Shown piece by piece: positions 50,525 through 59,395 of a DNA stretch of 64,000 nt. The translations under genes and the position numbers were made by a program. The notes below the pieces were generated by a model. It was not told where the DNA came from and did no database searches. It saw only the letters and a list, made by a program, of their open reading frames with translations. Each line of letters opens with the position of its first letter. Position 1 is the stretch's first letter. The stretch comes from Lentzea albidocapillata subsp. violacea (GTDB taxonomy: Bacteria > Actinomycetota > Actinomycetes > Mycobacteriales > Pseudonocardiaceae): contig NZ_FNET01000003.1 in assembly GCF_900100275.1 (NCBI RefSeq), positions 186,001 through 250,000 on the forward strand. The letters are read 5' to 3'.

Positions 50525-52081
50525 TCAGTTCACGCAGACCAGTCCGCCCGCCGTGATCGGCGGGGTGCTGCTGGAACTCGCGGCCGTCGACGTGCCGGGA
50601 ACGCCCTGCGGATCGACGTTCGAGTCGTCCTGCGCCTCGTAGTCGCCGCCGACGAAGACCTGGATCTGTCCCTTTCGGACGGACGGGTCCTCCTCGACGC
50701 CGACGCCGGGGCCGAGTTCCGCGGCGACCTTGCGGGCGGAGCCCTCCTCGCCGGCCGCGTACCGCACGACCGTGGTGTCGCTGTTCTGTGTGGCCGACGC
50801 CACCGGGCCGCGTTGGAAACCCTTGGCCGTCAACGTGTTCATCACCCGCGACGCGAGATTCTGCACACCCGCCGCGTTGTAGACGGCCACGGTGATCGCG
50901 GAGTTCGGCGGCGCGGGCAGGCTCGTGCCCGTCGTCGGCGGGGTGCTCGACGTGCTCTTGTCCGCGGCCAGGCCGGTGAGGAACCTGCGGACCTCCGCCG
51001 GGTTCACCGGCAGCACGTTGCCGTCGCTGTACGTGTCCGTCGGGTCGCCCACCGGAATGGTCTTGAACTCGAAGTTGCCGCCCACGAGGCCCTGCATCTG
51101 CTCGGCGAACGTGGTGATGTCCCAGCCGGAGCTGAGGATCACGGACTTCTGCACGGCCTCGACGAGCCCGTTGAGCTTGCTCGTGTCGGTCAGCGTGCCG
51201 GTCGACAGCACCTTCTTCGCGAGGGCCCCGATGAACACCTGCTGGCGCACGATCCGGTCGAGGTCGCCGCCGGGGAGGTTCTGGCGCTGCCGCACGAACG
51301 ACAGCGCCGCCGCACCCTCGATCGTCTGCCGGCCCGCCTGGAAGTTCGCACCGGAGTCGCGGTCGGAGGTGGGCTCGTTCAGGCACACCTCGACGCCGCC
51401 GATGGCCTTGGTGACCTCGTAGAAGCTGGCGAGGTTGACCTCGGCGTACCGATCGACGCGCACCGCGCCGCCGGACATGCCCTCGATCGTCTTGATCAGC
51501 GTCTTGCGGCCGGCGGCCATCGACTCGGTGCGGATGCGTGCCTCGTCCGTCACGCCCTGTGCACGCAGCTCCTGGTCGACCGTGTTGCGCTGGCGGGCGA
51601 ACGCGGAGTTGAGCTTGTGCTTGCCGAACCCGTCCGCGATCTCGACGTAGGCGTCACGCGGGAACGAGATCGCGACCGCGCGCGTCCCGTCGACCGGGAT
51701 GTGCACGAGGATCATCGTGTCGGTGTTCTGCTCGCCGTCGGGGATGCCGCCGTTGAGCAGGGCCAGCACCTCGTCCGACAGCGGGTTGCCCTGCGCGTCC
51801 GTGCGGCTGTCCATGCCGACCAGCAGGATGTCGACCGCGCCGTCGAGCGGCTTGGGCCCCTGCTTGGTGAGCTCGTCCGAGATGACCTCGGTCTTCACGA
51901 TCCCCTCGTTCGCCGTGCGCAGCTTGTTCCAGCCGTACGACGTGACGAGAAGCACAGCTGTCGAGACGAGGGCCACGAAGATCTTCCCTGTCACCAGGAA
52001 AGCGCGAAGGGCCGCCGATGGCCGGTTTCCGGCCACACCGACGCGCAGACTCCTGCCTTCCACAGCCGTTTCCTCCCCCAC
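50525..52081 (-). CDS. LCP family protein with LytR C-terminal domain
   Basis: About 518 residues. TM near 30-52; LCP domain (ILLVGMDSRTDAQGN, VAISFPRDAYVEI, LSFVRQRQNLPGGDLDRIVRQQ); a Ser/Thr/Pro linker near 380; LytR_C domain (AITVAVYNAAGVQNLASRVMN); then an acidic tail ending in VCVN. Two adjacent GTG codons could start it (52084 and 52081); the second is spaced seven bases from a TAAACT box. Tandem paralogue of the gene at 49268, divergent from rmlB. Wall polymer ligase in the same pathway. Confidence 0.92.
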   Translation of the reverse strand: MGEETAVEGRSLRVGVAGNRPSAALRAFLVTGKIFVALVSTAVLLVTSYGWNKLRTANEGIVKTEVISDELTKQGPKPLDGAVDILLVGMDSRTDAQGNPLSDEVLALLNGGIPDGEQNTDTMILVHIPVDGTRAVAISFPRDAYVEIADGFGKHKLNSAFARQRNTVDQELRAQGVTDEARIRTESMAAGRKTLIKTIEGMSGGAVRVDRYAEVNLASFYEVTKAIGGVEVCLNEPTSDRDSGANFQAGRQTIEGAAALSFVRQRQNLPGGDLDRIVRQQVFIGALAKKVLSTGTLTDTSKLNGLVEAVQKSVILSSGWDITTFAEQMQGLVGGNFEFKTIPVGDPTDTYSDGNVLPVNPAEVRRFLTGLAADKSTSSTPPTTGTSLPAPPNSAITVAVYNAAGVQNLASRVMNTLTAKGFQRGPVASATQNSDTTVVRYAAGEEGSARKVAAELGPGVGVEEDPSVRKGQIQVFVGGDYEAQDDSNVDPQGVPGTSTAASSSSTPPITAGGLVCVN

Positions 52082-52088
52082 CACACTA

Positions 52089-52094
52089 AGTTTA
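52089..52094 (-). promoter_or_regulatory. Predicted -10 box of a leaderless promoter (LCP gene)
   Basis: TAAACT on the minus strand is followed by seven bases and GTG 52081. Confidence 0.5.
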
Positions 52095-52105
52095 GTCGTT
52101 TATAA

Positions 52106-52120
52106 GTCACACGACGTGAC
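52106..52120. promoter_or_regulatory. GTCAC-N5-GTGAC dyad between LCP and rmlB
   Basis: A 5-bp inverted repeat, GTCAC/GTGAC, with five bases between, lies in the -35 zone of the LCP promoter and 70 bases upstream of rmlB. It may regulate the divergent envelope genes. Confidence 0.3.
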
Positions 52121-52189
52121 GTTGCTGTGGGTTGCAGCGATCAGGTAGGTGACAGACTGCTGCCGGGATACACCACGGGAGGAAATGGC

Positions 52190-53176
52190 ATGCGCGTACT
52201 GGTGACAGGTGGGGCCGGTTTCATCGGCTCGCACTACGTGCGGGAGTTGGTGAGCGGGTCCTACCCGGCGTTCGCCGGTGCCGAAGTCGTGGTGCTCGAC
52301 AAGCTCACCTACGCGGGCAGCGAGACCAACCTCGCGCCGGTCGCGGGCAAGTTCGAGTTCGTCCAGGGCGACATCTGCGACGCCGATGTGGTCGCCGAGC
52401 AGATGCGCGGCATCGACGTGGTCGTGCACTTCGCGGCTGAATCGCACGTGGACCGGTCCATCACGGGTTCGGCGGACTTCGTCCTCACGAACGTCCTGGG
52501 CACGCAGACGCTGCTGCAGGGGGCCCTGAACGCGGGCGTGGGCAAGTTCGTGCACGTCTCGACGGACGAGGTCTACGGCTCGATCGAGGACGGCTCCTGG
52601 ACCGAGACGCACATCCTCGAACCGAACTCGCCGTACTCGGCCTCCAAGGCCTCTTCCGATCTGCTTGCCCGTGCGTTCCATCGCACTCACGGACTGCCCG
52701 TGAGTATCACTCGGTGTTCGAACAACTACGGGCCGTACCAGTTTCCCGAAAAGGTGATCCCGCTCTTCGTCACCAATCTGATCGACGGCAGGAACGTGCC
52801 TCTCTACGGCGACGGCCTGAACGTCCGTGACTGGCTGCACGTGGCCGACCACTGCCGCGGCATCCAGCTCGTCGCCGAGGGCGGCCGGCCGGGCGAGATC
52901 TACAACATCGGCGGCGGCACCGAGCTCACCAACCGCGAGCTGACCGAGAAGCTGCTGGAGGCGACGGGCCGCGACTGGTCGGCCGTCGAGCCCGTGCAGG
53001 ACCGCAAGGGCCACGACCGCCGCTACTCGGTCGACATCTCCAAGATCGCTTCCGAACTCGGCTACGCGCCGCAGGTCGACTTCACCGTCGGTCTCGCCGA
53101 CACCGTCGAGTGGTACCGCGAAAACCGTGCCTGGTGGGAGCCGCTCAAGGAGCGCGCCGCGCTGGTGAAAGGCTGA
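52190..53176 (+). CDS. rmlB: dTDP-glucose 4,6-dehydratase
   Basis: 328 residues from ATG 52190 (GGGAGGAAA upstream). Short-chain dehydrogenase fold with NAD motif TGGAGFIG, catalytic STDEVYGS and YSASK, and the signature CSNNYGPYQFPEK. Makes dTDP-4-keto-6-deoxyglucose, the second step of dTDP-L-rhamnose synthesis. rmlD follows after four bases. Confidence 0.95.
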   Translation: MRVLVTGGAGFIGSHYVRELVSGSYPAFAGAEVVVLDKLTYAGSETNLAPVAGKFEFVQGDICDADVVAEQMRGIDVVVHFAAESHVDRSITGSADFVLTNVLGTQTLLQGALNAGVGKFVHVSTDEVYGSIEDGSWTETHILEPNSPYSASKASSDLLARAFHRTHGLPVSITRCSNNYGPYQFPEKVIPLFVTNLIDGRNVPLYGDGLNVRDWLHVADHCRGIQLVAEGGRPGEIYNIGGGTELTNRELTEKLLEATGRDWSAVEPVQDRKGHDRRYSVDISKIASELGYAPQVDFTVGLADTVEWYRENRAWWEPLKERAALVKG

Positions 53177-53180
53177 TCCG

Positions 53181-54029
53181 ATGATCCTCGTTCCCGGTGG
53201 TCGTGGCCAGCTCGGCCACGACCTCGCTGCTCTGTCCAGTGACGTCCGCGCGGTGTCCTCTGCCGAACTCGACGTGACGAAGGTGACGGCCGCCGCCCTG
53301 GCCGGTGCCTCCGCGGTGATCAACTGCGCCGCGTACACCGCCGTCGACGCGGCCGAGACCGACGAGGAGCGCGCCTTCGAGGTCAACGCCGTCGGCCCCG
53401 GTCTGCTGGCGCAGGCGTGCGCTTCCCTTGGCATTCCGATGATCCAGGTCTCGACGGACTACGTGTTCTCCGGCGACGGCGAGCGGCCGTACGAGACGAC
53501 GGACCCGGTCGGCCCGAAATCCGCGTACGGCCGCACGAAGCTCGAAGGCGAACGCCGCGTGCTGGATGCGGGCGGGTACGTCGTGCGCACGTCGTGGGTG
53601 TACGGCGTGCACGGCTCGAACTTCGTGAAGACCATGGCAGCGCTGGAGTCCTCGCGACCTTCTCTGTCCGTTGTGGACGACCAGGTCGGCTCGCCGACGT
53701 GGTCGCACGACCTGGCCGCCGGACTTCTGGAGCTGGCCTCGGTACTGCCCTCCGAGCGGTTGCTGCACGCCACCGGCGGCGGTGAGACGACGTGGTTCCG
53801 TTTCGCACAGGCGATTTTCGAGGAGCTCGGCGCCGACCCCGCGCGCGTTCAGCCCTGCACCACGGCGGACTTCCCGCGCCCCGCACCGCGACCCGCCTAC
53901 TCGGTGCTGTCGGGCGCGGCGTGGGCAGCGGCCGGACTACGTCCTTTGCCGCACTGGCGCAGCGCCCTTTCGGAGGCATTCCGGGCAGGGGTGGTAGCTC
54001 CCCGTACCGGTGCTGCGCCATTGGAGTGA
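53181..54029 (+). CDS. rmlD: dTDP-4-dehydrorhamnose reductase
   Basis: 282 residues. NADPH motif VPGGRGQLGHDL, STDYVFSGDGERPY and the catalytic YGRTKLEGE. Reduces dTDP-4-keto-rhamnose to dTDP-L-rhamnose. Together with RmlB it supplies the donor for the WbbL-type transferase at 61597. RmlA and RmlC are not in the window. Confidence 0.94.
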   Translation: MILVPGGRGQLGHDLAALSSDVRAVSSAELDVTKVTAAALAGASAVINCAAYTAVDAAETDEERAFEVNAVGPGLLAQACASLGIPMIQVSTDYVFSGDGERPYETTDPVGPKSAYGRTKLEGERRVLDAGGYVVRTSWVYGVHGSNFVKTMAALESSRPSLSVVDDQVGSPTWSHDLAAGLLELASVLPSERLLHATGGGETTWFRFAQAIFEELGADPARVQPCTTADFPRPAPRPAYSVLSGAAWAAAGLRPLPHWRSALSEAFRAGVVAPRTGAAPLE

Positions 54030-54229
54030 CCGGTCTGGCACGGTAGTTCCAAATGCGGGACCCTATTCGGCATGTTCGATTCCGGGCGCACACCGCAGCG
54101 TCCCGCGACAGAGGATTCCGATCGGCAGCGCTTCCTGAAGTGCGTTGCCGTTGTCACGGGTTCGCGGCAGGTGTCGATGAATCAGCTCGACAAGCGTTCA
54201 CCGAGGCCGCACTCTCGGTGAAGCCGTTG

Positions 54230-54253
54230 GGGCGTCAGGGTTTCCTGACGCCC
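54230..54253 (-). terminator. Hairpin terminator for the minus-strand glycosyltransferase operon
   Basis: A perfect 10-bp stem, GGGCGTCAGG (54230-54239) with CCTGACGCCC (54244-54253), has a GTTT loop and begins 14 bases after the stop of the gene at 54267. No T-run. The remaining bases between rmlD and this hairpin (54030-54229) show no gene or clear site. Confidence 0.7.
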
Positions 54254-54266
54254 TCCAGCACGCACG

Positions 54267-55373
54267 TCAGGCCCGGCTGAGCCGGTACGCCTCGACCGTC
54301 TTCTCCGCGCACCGCCGCCAGGTGAACCCGGACGCGTACGCACGCCGTTCGGACTGCGCCTCGGGGGTGGTCGGCGCCGCGACGGCCTGAGCCAGGCCGT
54401 CGGCCAGGGCCTCCACGTCTCCGACCGGCACGTGCAGCGCGTGCCCACCGGCGACCTCGCGCAACGCGGGCACGTCCGAGCACACCACAGGAACGTTGCA
54501 GGCCAACGCTTCCAGCACCGGCAGCCCGAAACCCTCGTCCCGCGACGGCAGCACCAGAGCCGTCGCGCCGGCCACCACCGACCGCAGGTGCACGTCCGGC
54601 AGGTAGCCGGTCCGCAGCACCCGGCCGTCCACGCCGGCCCGGCCCGGTCCGACGATGACGAGCGGCGGCAGCGACGGATCGGACGCGTGCGCCTTGATCA
54701 GGTATTCGAGGCCCTTGCGCGGCCCGTCCGCACCCACGAACAGCAGGTACTCCGAACCCAGCCCCAGCCGGCCGCGCAACGTCGGCGACGGCGGCCGCGA
54801 GGCGAACCAGGCGGTGTCGACGCCCAGCGGCGTCACCATGATCTTTTCCAGCGGCACGGAGAACCGGTCCGCCACAACGGAGGCGACCGCCGCCGTCGGC
54901 GTGCAGATCACGTCCGCCCGTTGAGCCGAAAGCCGGACCAGTTCAGGCAACCGGCGGTCCGACGGCGGGAGGTCACCGGGCGCGTCCAGGAACGCCAGGT
55001 CGTGGATCGTGACGACCTGGCCGGCCCGGATCGTCGGCGGCAGCACGAAGTTCGTGGCGTGCATGACATCGGTGAACCCTGCCAGCATCTCGACCGGCGG
55101 GAACGGGGCGCGCAGCCACATCTGGCGCAACGCCCGTGCCGAGACGGGCAGGCCGCGCGCCGTCACGTCGTGCGGCAGCACCGTCCGCAACGCGCGCCAG
55201 CCGCGCAGGGTGAACGCCACCGCCCGCACGTCGACGTAGTCCGCCATCGACGCCAGTTCTTCGGCCAGTGCCGCTGTGTAGCGGCCGATTCCGGTGCGGT
55301 TGCCGAGCAGGGGGGTGCCGTCGAGCAGCACCCTGAGAGGCTTGTGTTCTCGGGATTTGCGGGATCTCGCCAT
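54267..55373 (-). CDS. Glycosyltransferase family 4
   Basis: 368 residues, GT-B fold. N-terminal Gly-rich loop NRTGIGRYTAALAEEL, HDLAFLD, and C-terminal nucleotide-sugar site LLFVGADGPRKGLEYLI and EGFGLPVLEAL (EX7E motif). Retaining transferase; sugar and acceptor unknown. Last gene of a minus-strand run of glycosyltransferase genes between rmlD and wbbL; its start codon directly follows the upstream stop. Confidence 0.9.
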   Translation of the reverse strand: MARSRKSREHKPLRVLLDGTPLLGNRTGIGRYTAALAEELASMADYVDVRAVAFTLRGWRALRTVLPHDVTARGLPVSARALRQMWLRAPFPPVEMLAGFTDVMHATNFVLPPTIRAGQVVTIHDLAFLDAPGDLPPSDRRLPELVRLSAQRADVICTPTAAVASVVADRFSVPLEKIMVTPLGVDTAWFASRPPSPTLRGRLGLGSEYLLFVGADGPRKGLEYLIKAHASDPSLPPLVIVGPGRAGVDGRVLRTGYLPDVHLRSVVAGATALVLPSRDEGFGLPVLEALACNVPVVCSDVPALREVAGGHALHVPVGDVEALADGLAQAVAAPTTPEAQSERRAYASGFTWRRCAEKTVEAYRLSRA

Positions 55374-57860
55374 TTACCTGCCACCACGCGCGATTTTCCG
55401 CAGACGCCCCGTCGCCCGCTTGGCCAACTCGGTCGGGCCACCCGCGTCCAGGTACTCGCGCACCAGCAGCAGGTCCCGCTTCACCTTGTCCCCCGTGCTC
55501 AGCTCCGGTGTGCGCACCATGGGAGCCGAGCCGGGCAGACGGTCCGCGGCGGGCCTGGGGTTGCGGCAGAACTCGGCCAGTGGCGCGAGTGCCGTCTCCC
55601 AGGTGAACCGTTCGCGTACGACGGCGATGCGCTCGCGGCACGCGGCCGCGAACTCCTCGTCGTAGAGCACCTTCTCCAGCGCGTCGGCCAGTGCCTCCGG
55701 GTCCTCCGGTGGCACGACGACGCCCAAACCCTCCCGCAGCACCAGGTCCGCGAACGAGTCGCCGGACGTGGTGACGATCGGCAGTCCCGCCCACAGGTAG
55801 TCGAGCACCCGTGTGCGGAACGCGAACGTGGTCTCCACGTGTTCGTAGTGCGTGGTGACACCGCAGTTCGCGTCGAGCAGCCAGTTCTGCCGCTCGGTGT
55901 AGGGCACCCACCCGTCGTTGAAGAACACGGTCTCGCCGGTCAGCCCCAACCGGGCGGACAACGCCCGCGTCTGGCCGGCGATGTCCATGTCCGGGACCTC
56001 GGGGTTCGGGTGCTTCATGCCCAGGAAGTACAGCTTCGCGGACGGCTGCCGCCGGCGCAGGTGGTCCATCGCCTCGATCAGCGACAGCGGGTCGAACCAG
56101 CTGTAGACGCCACCGGCCCAGATCACGACCTTGTCCGCGTCCGTGACACCCGGCACGACGCCCTTGATCGCCGGGCCGGTGCGCTGCGGCGGCTTGCCCG
56201 ACAGTCCGAAGGGGACGATCCCGAGCAGCGACTGCGTCGTCGGGTCGTTGTCGTACAACGTCGGCGTGAGCCTGCCCAGCGCGGCCAGGTGACCCAGCCA
56301 GAAGTGCCGCTGCCGTTCCGACGCGCACAGGAAGAAGTCGCCGCGTTCGAGCTGCGTGTTGAGCACCTTCGTGACGGCCGCCAGGTCGAGGGCGCGCCTG
56401 TCGTCCGGCTTGTCCTTGCCCTGTTCCAGCAGTTCCAGGTGCATCGGGTCGTACATGTCGCAGACCACGATCTTGGTCGACGACAGCTTCTTCAGCTCCG
56501 CGACCATCTCCAGCGCGTGCCCCTGCAGTACCACCACGTCCGCCCAGGCGACGTGCGGCGGCAGTTCCTTCGGCCGGGCGCGCTCGATGCCGAACGGTGC
56601 GTCGGGCGGCGCGCACAGCGGGTTCGTCGTCACCAGCCGCACCTGGTGCTCGCCGGACAGCACGTCGGCCATGTGCCAGGCCCGGATCGCGGGACCCGCC
56701 ATCCGGTCCGAGATCGCGTCGCCGGTGATCACCAGGATCTTGCGCGGCTTGCCGAACACGTCGTCGAGACCGAGGACGTCCACCAGGATGTCGTGCGCGG
56801 CGAGGTAGCGCGGCAGGGGATAGGCGGGCTCCAACGCCTTGCGCATCAACGGAACGATGTCGGTGTCCGACAACCGGCGGGCGGCCTGCTCGATCTTGCG
56901 CGACTCGGCCAGCGACGGCATCAGCTCGACGAACTGGTCGATCGCGAGGAACCCGGCGAGCGCCTGGCGCGACATCCCGACGGGCTCGCGGTCGGCAGCG
57001 GGGTCGGCCGGGCGGCGGGTGATCTCCAGCTGCGTGGGGTCGATCTCACCGCGCGCCGTCGCCCGGCGCACGCACAGCGCGAGCGCGGCCGGCAGCACCT
57101 TGGCCAGCGTCTCGTCCGAGAAGTTCTTGTACAGCGACATGAGCGCGTTGCGCTCCAGCAGGTACAGCTCGCGGCTGTGGTCGATCGAGCTCATCGACGC
57201 GTGGTGGCGGTGGAACGTGAGCGACGCCGGTTCGTAGCGGACCCGCCAGCCGCGCAGGTTGAGCCGCCAGCCGAGGTCGACGTCCTCGTAGAACATGAAG
57301 AACCGGTCGTCGAACCCGCCGAGCTCCCGGTAGACCTCGGCCCGTACGAACAGCGCCGAGCCGGTGCCGAACAGCACGTCCTTGGGGCCGTCGTGGCTGC
57401 CGTCGTCGTCCTGCCCGGCGTGCCGCTTGTAACCCATGCCGAACCAGGTCAGCCCGCCGTCGACGAAGTCGATCTTCTCGCCGTCCCAGTCGAGGACCTT
57501 GCTCGCGACCGAGGCGACCGCCGGTTCGGTGTGGAAGACCCTGATCGCGGCCTTGATCCAGTTCCGGTCCGCGCGGGCGTCGTTGTTGAGGAACGCGAGC
57601 ACCCCGCCCGTGGCGTGCTCGACGCCGAGGTTGCAGCCGCCCGCGAAGCCGAGGTTCTCCGGCGAGGTGACGATCTTGACGCCGGGCAGCGCGGCCTGTA
57701 GCCGTGCGGTGTCGTGCGCCTCGTTGTCGACGACGATCACCTGGAGCAGCTCCGCCGGGTAGTCGACGTCGGCCAGTCCGCGCACGCAGGTGATGGTGTC
57801 GTCCGCACCGCGGTAGTTGACGACGACGACGGACACGACGGGCAGTGAGGCTCGATCCAC
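55374..57860 (-). CDS. Bifunctional glycosyltransferase: GT2 plus GT-B domains
   Basis: 828 residues. Residues 8-250: GT2 domain (VSVVVVNYRGADDTITCVRGL, LNNDARADRNW, FMFYEDVDLGWRLNLRG). Residues 390-780: GT-B domain (KILVITGDAISDRMAGPAIRAWHMADVLSG across 374-403, then VIWAGGVYSWFDPLSLIEAM and VLDYLWAGLPIVTTSGDSFADLV). One chain would add two different sugars, as in some rhamnan or O-antigen assembly enzymes. GTG 57860 lies three bases after the upstream stop. Donors unknown; rhamnose is plausible from context. Confidence 0.88.
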   Translation of the reverse strand: MDRASLPVVSVVVVNYRGADDTITCVRGLADVDYPAELLQVIVVDNEAHDTARLQAALPGVKIVTSPENLGFAGGCNLGVEHATGGVLAFLNNDARADRNWIKAAIRVFHTEPAVASVASKVLDWDGEKIDFVDGGLTWFGMGYKRHAGQDDDGSHDGPKDVLFGTGSALFVRAEVYRELGGFDDRFFMFYEDVDLGWRLNLRGWRVRYEPASLTFHRHHASMSSIDHSRELYLLERNALMSLYKNFSDETLAKVLPAALALCVRRATARGEIDPTQLEITRRPADPAADREPVGMSRQALAGFLAIDQFVELMPSLAESRKIEQAARRLSDTDIVPLMRKALEPAYPLPRYLAAHDILVDVLGLDDVFGKPRKILVITGDAISDRMAGPAIRAWHMADVLSGEHQVRLVTTNPLCAPPDAPFGIERARPKELPPHVAWADVVVLQGHALEMVAELKKLSSTKIVVCDMYDPMHLELLEQGKDKPDDRRALDLAAVTKVLNTQLERGDFFLCASERQRHFWLGHLAALGRLTPTLYDNDPTTQSLLGIVPFGLSGKPPQRTGPAIKGVVPGVTDADKVVIWAGGVYSWFDPLSLIEAMDHLRRRQPSAKLYFLGMKHPNPEVPDMDIAGQTRALSARLGLTGETVFFNDGWVPYTERQNWLLDANCGVTTHYEHVETTFAFRTRVLDYLWAGLPIVTTSGDSFADLVLREGLGVVVPPEDPEALADALEKVLYDEEFAAACRERIAVVRERFTWETALAPLAEFCRNPRPAADRLPGSAPMVRTPELSTGDKVKRDLLLVREYLDAGGPTELAKRATGRLRKIARGGR

Positions 57861-57863
57861 GCG

Positions 57864-58415
57864 CTAAGCCTGCCTCATCACTCTGCGCGCCCGCAGTGTG
57901 GTTGCACAGATCAGGAGCAAGACGACAGCAAGAGGCACCCCGAAGACCCACTCCCCGGACCAGTCGTTGCGTTCGGCGAGCAGCGGCCGCATCAGCGGGT
58001 GCCGCAGGACGGTGGCCGGACCGGGCTGCATCCTCTTGTCCTGCTCGCCCCGCACGACGATCCGCAGCTCGGCGCCGTCCGGGCAGGTCACGAGGTGCGC
58101 GAAGATCGGGTTGTCCGGCCCCGGGACGTCCTCGACGCCGGTGATCACGCATGTCTGGGGCGTGCCGAGGACGTCCATCAACGCACGGTGACCGTCGCCC
58201 ACGAGCACCGCTGTGCCGGGGATCACGACCATGAACGCGGGCAGCACGAGCCACGCCGGCCCGAGCTTGCCGACGCCCCACGCGAACGCCATCGACAGCA
58301 GGCAGCACGGCACCAGCACCGCGAGCTCGTACCGCTCGGGCACGACGGCACCCAGCAGGACCGCGGCGGCGACGGCGACGAGCCCGATCACGATGAGTGG
58401 TACCGGCCGTCTCAC
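57864..58415 (-). CDS. Hypothetical membrane protein
   Basis: 183 residues. Three hydrophobic segments near the N-terminus (PLIVIGLVAVAAAVLLGAVV, LAVLVPCCLLSMAFAWGVG, WLVLPAFMVVIPGTAVLV), a soluble part with two Cys, and a final membrane segment. No family recognised. Its place within the glycosyltransferase operon suggests a role in envelope glycan assembly. Confidence 0.65.
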   Translation of the reverse strand: MRRPVPLIVIGLVAVAAAVLLGAVVPERYELAVLVPCCLLSMAFAWGVGKLGPAWLVLPAFMVVIPGTAVLVGDGHRALMDVLGTPQTCVITGVEDVPGPDNPIFAHLVTCPDGAELRIVVRGEQDKRMQPGPATVLRHPLMRPLLAERNDWSGEWVFGVPLAVVLLLICATTLRARRVMRQA

Positions 58416-58472
58416 GGTTGCTTCCTGATGTTCATCGTCCCGGGGGACGCCTGGGGGTGGCAGGAGGTTCCA

Positions 58473-59375
58473 TCAGCGGCCGGCCCAGTCCCGCCAGACG
58501 CTTCCGCGGGAGACCGCCGTCTTGATCATGAGGCGCTGGACGAGCGTGGCGGGGAGCCTGAGCAGCACCTCCGCCAGCACGCGGGTGCGCAGTCCGAACC
58601 GGAAGTTCGCCGCGTCCGGGACGTTCCCGCGGAACGGCAGCAACGCCGTGATCACCAGGAACCGGGCGAGCTGGGTGAACGCCGCCGAGGCGGGCGCACA
58701 CCGCAGCAGCATCAGCAGCCGGTTGCGTTCGTTCCAGCGGTGGAAGAGCGCCGAACCGGGCCGCGTGCTGGCGCCGTGCCGGTGCCGGACCCGCGCCGGT
58801 CCGACCGAGATCACCCGGTGGCCGGCCAGCCGCAGCCGCCAGGCCGTGTCGGTGTCCTCGTAGTAGCAGAAGAAGCTCGCCGGGACGCCGCCCACGGCCT
58901 TGAGTTCCGCCGTCCTGAGCAGTGCCGCGCCACCGCAGAACCCGAACACCTCGCGGCCGGCGAGCATGACGTCCCTGCCGTGGCCGTCCGCCGTCAGCGC
59001 CACGCCGACGGACTGCGTCGAGCCGTCCATGAGCAGGATCGACGAGGTGGCGGCGGCCGCGCCGGGTTCGCCGTCGAGCGCGCTCTCCAGTTCGGTGAGC
59101 CACGACGGGTCCGGTGCCGCGTCGTCGTTGAGCCACGCGACGTACGGGGTGTCGACCATGCCGAGAACGGCGGCGAGCCCGCCCGCGTAACCGCGGTTGC
59201 GGGGCAGCCTCACGACCTCATGTCCGCTGATCAGCTCGGCTGTGCCGTCGTCGGACGCGTTGTCGACGATGATCGTCCTATGTGGACTCTTCTGGGCCCT
59301 GAGGGCGTCCAGGCACGCCGTGATGTGGTCACGGCCGCGCCACGTCACGACCACCACGGTGCTGACTGCCGACAC
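58473..59375 (-). CDS. Glycosyltransferase family 2
   Basis: 300 residues. GT-A fold with VVVVTWRGRDHITACLDAL, TIIVDNASDDGTAEL, WLNDDAAPDPSWL (DDA for metal/nucleotide) and YYEDTDTAWRLRLAG. Rhamnosyltransferase-like by pattern; substrate unproven. GTG 59375 has a leaderless -10 box. First gene of the minus-strand glycosyltransferase run; only 20 bases from the divergent gene. Confidence 0.9.
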   Translation of the reverse strand: MSAVSTVVVVTWRGRDHITACLDALRAQKSPHRTIIVDNASDDGTAELISGHEVVRLPRNRGYAGGLAAVLGMVDTPYVAWLNDDAAPDPSWLTELESALDGEPGAAAATSSILLMDGSTQSVGVALTADGHGRDVMLAGREVFGFCGGAALLRTAELKAVGGVPASFFCYYEDTDTAWRLRLAGHRVISVGPARVRHRHGASTRPGSALFHRWNERNRLLMLLRCAPASAAFTQLARFLVITALLPFRGNVPDAANFRFGLRTRVLAEVLLRLPATLVQRLMIKTAVSRGSVWRDWAGR

Positions 59376-59383
59376 GGCGTGAG

Positions 59384-59389
59384 ACGGTA
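59384..59389 (-). promoter_or_regulatory. Predicted -10 box of a leaderless promoter (GT2 gene), overlapping a divergent one
   Basis: TACCGT on the minus strand is eight bases before GTG 59375. On the plus strand the almost coincident GACGGT (59383-59388) is seven bases before GTG 59396. The two divergent promoters would share their -10 region. Confidence 0.45.
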
Positions 59390-59395
59390 CGCGAC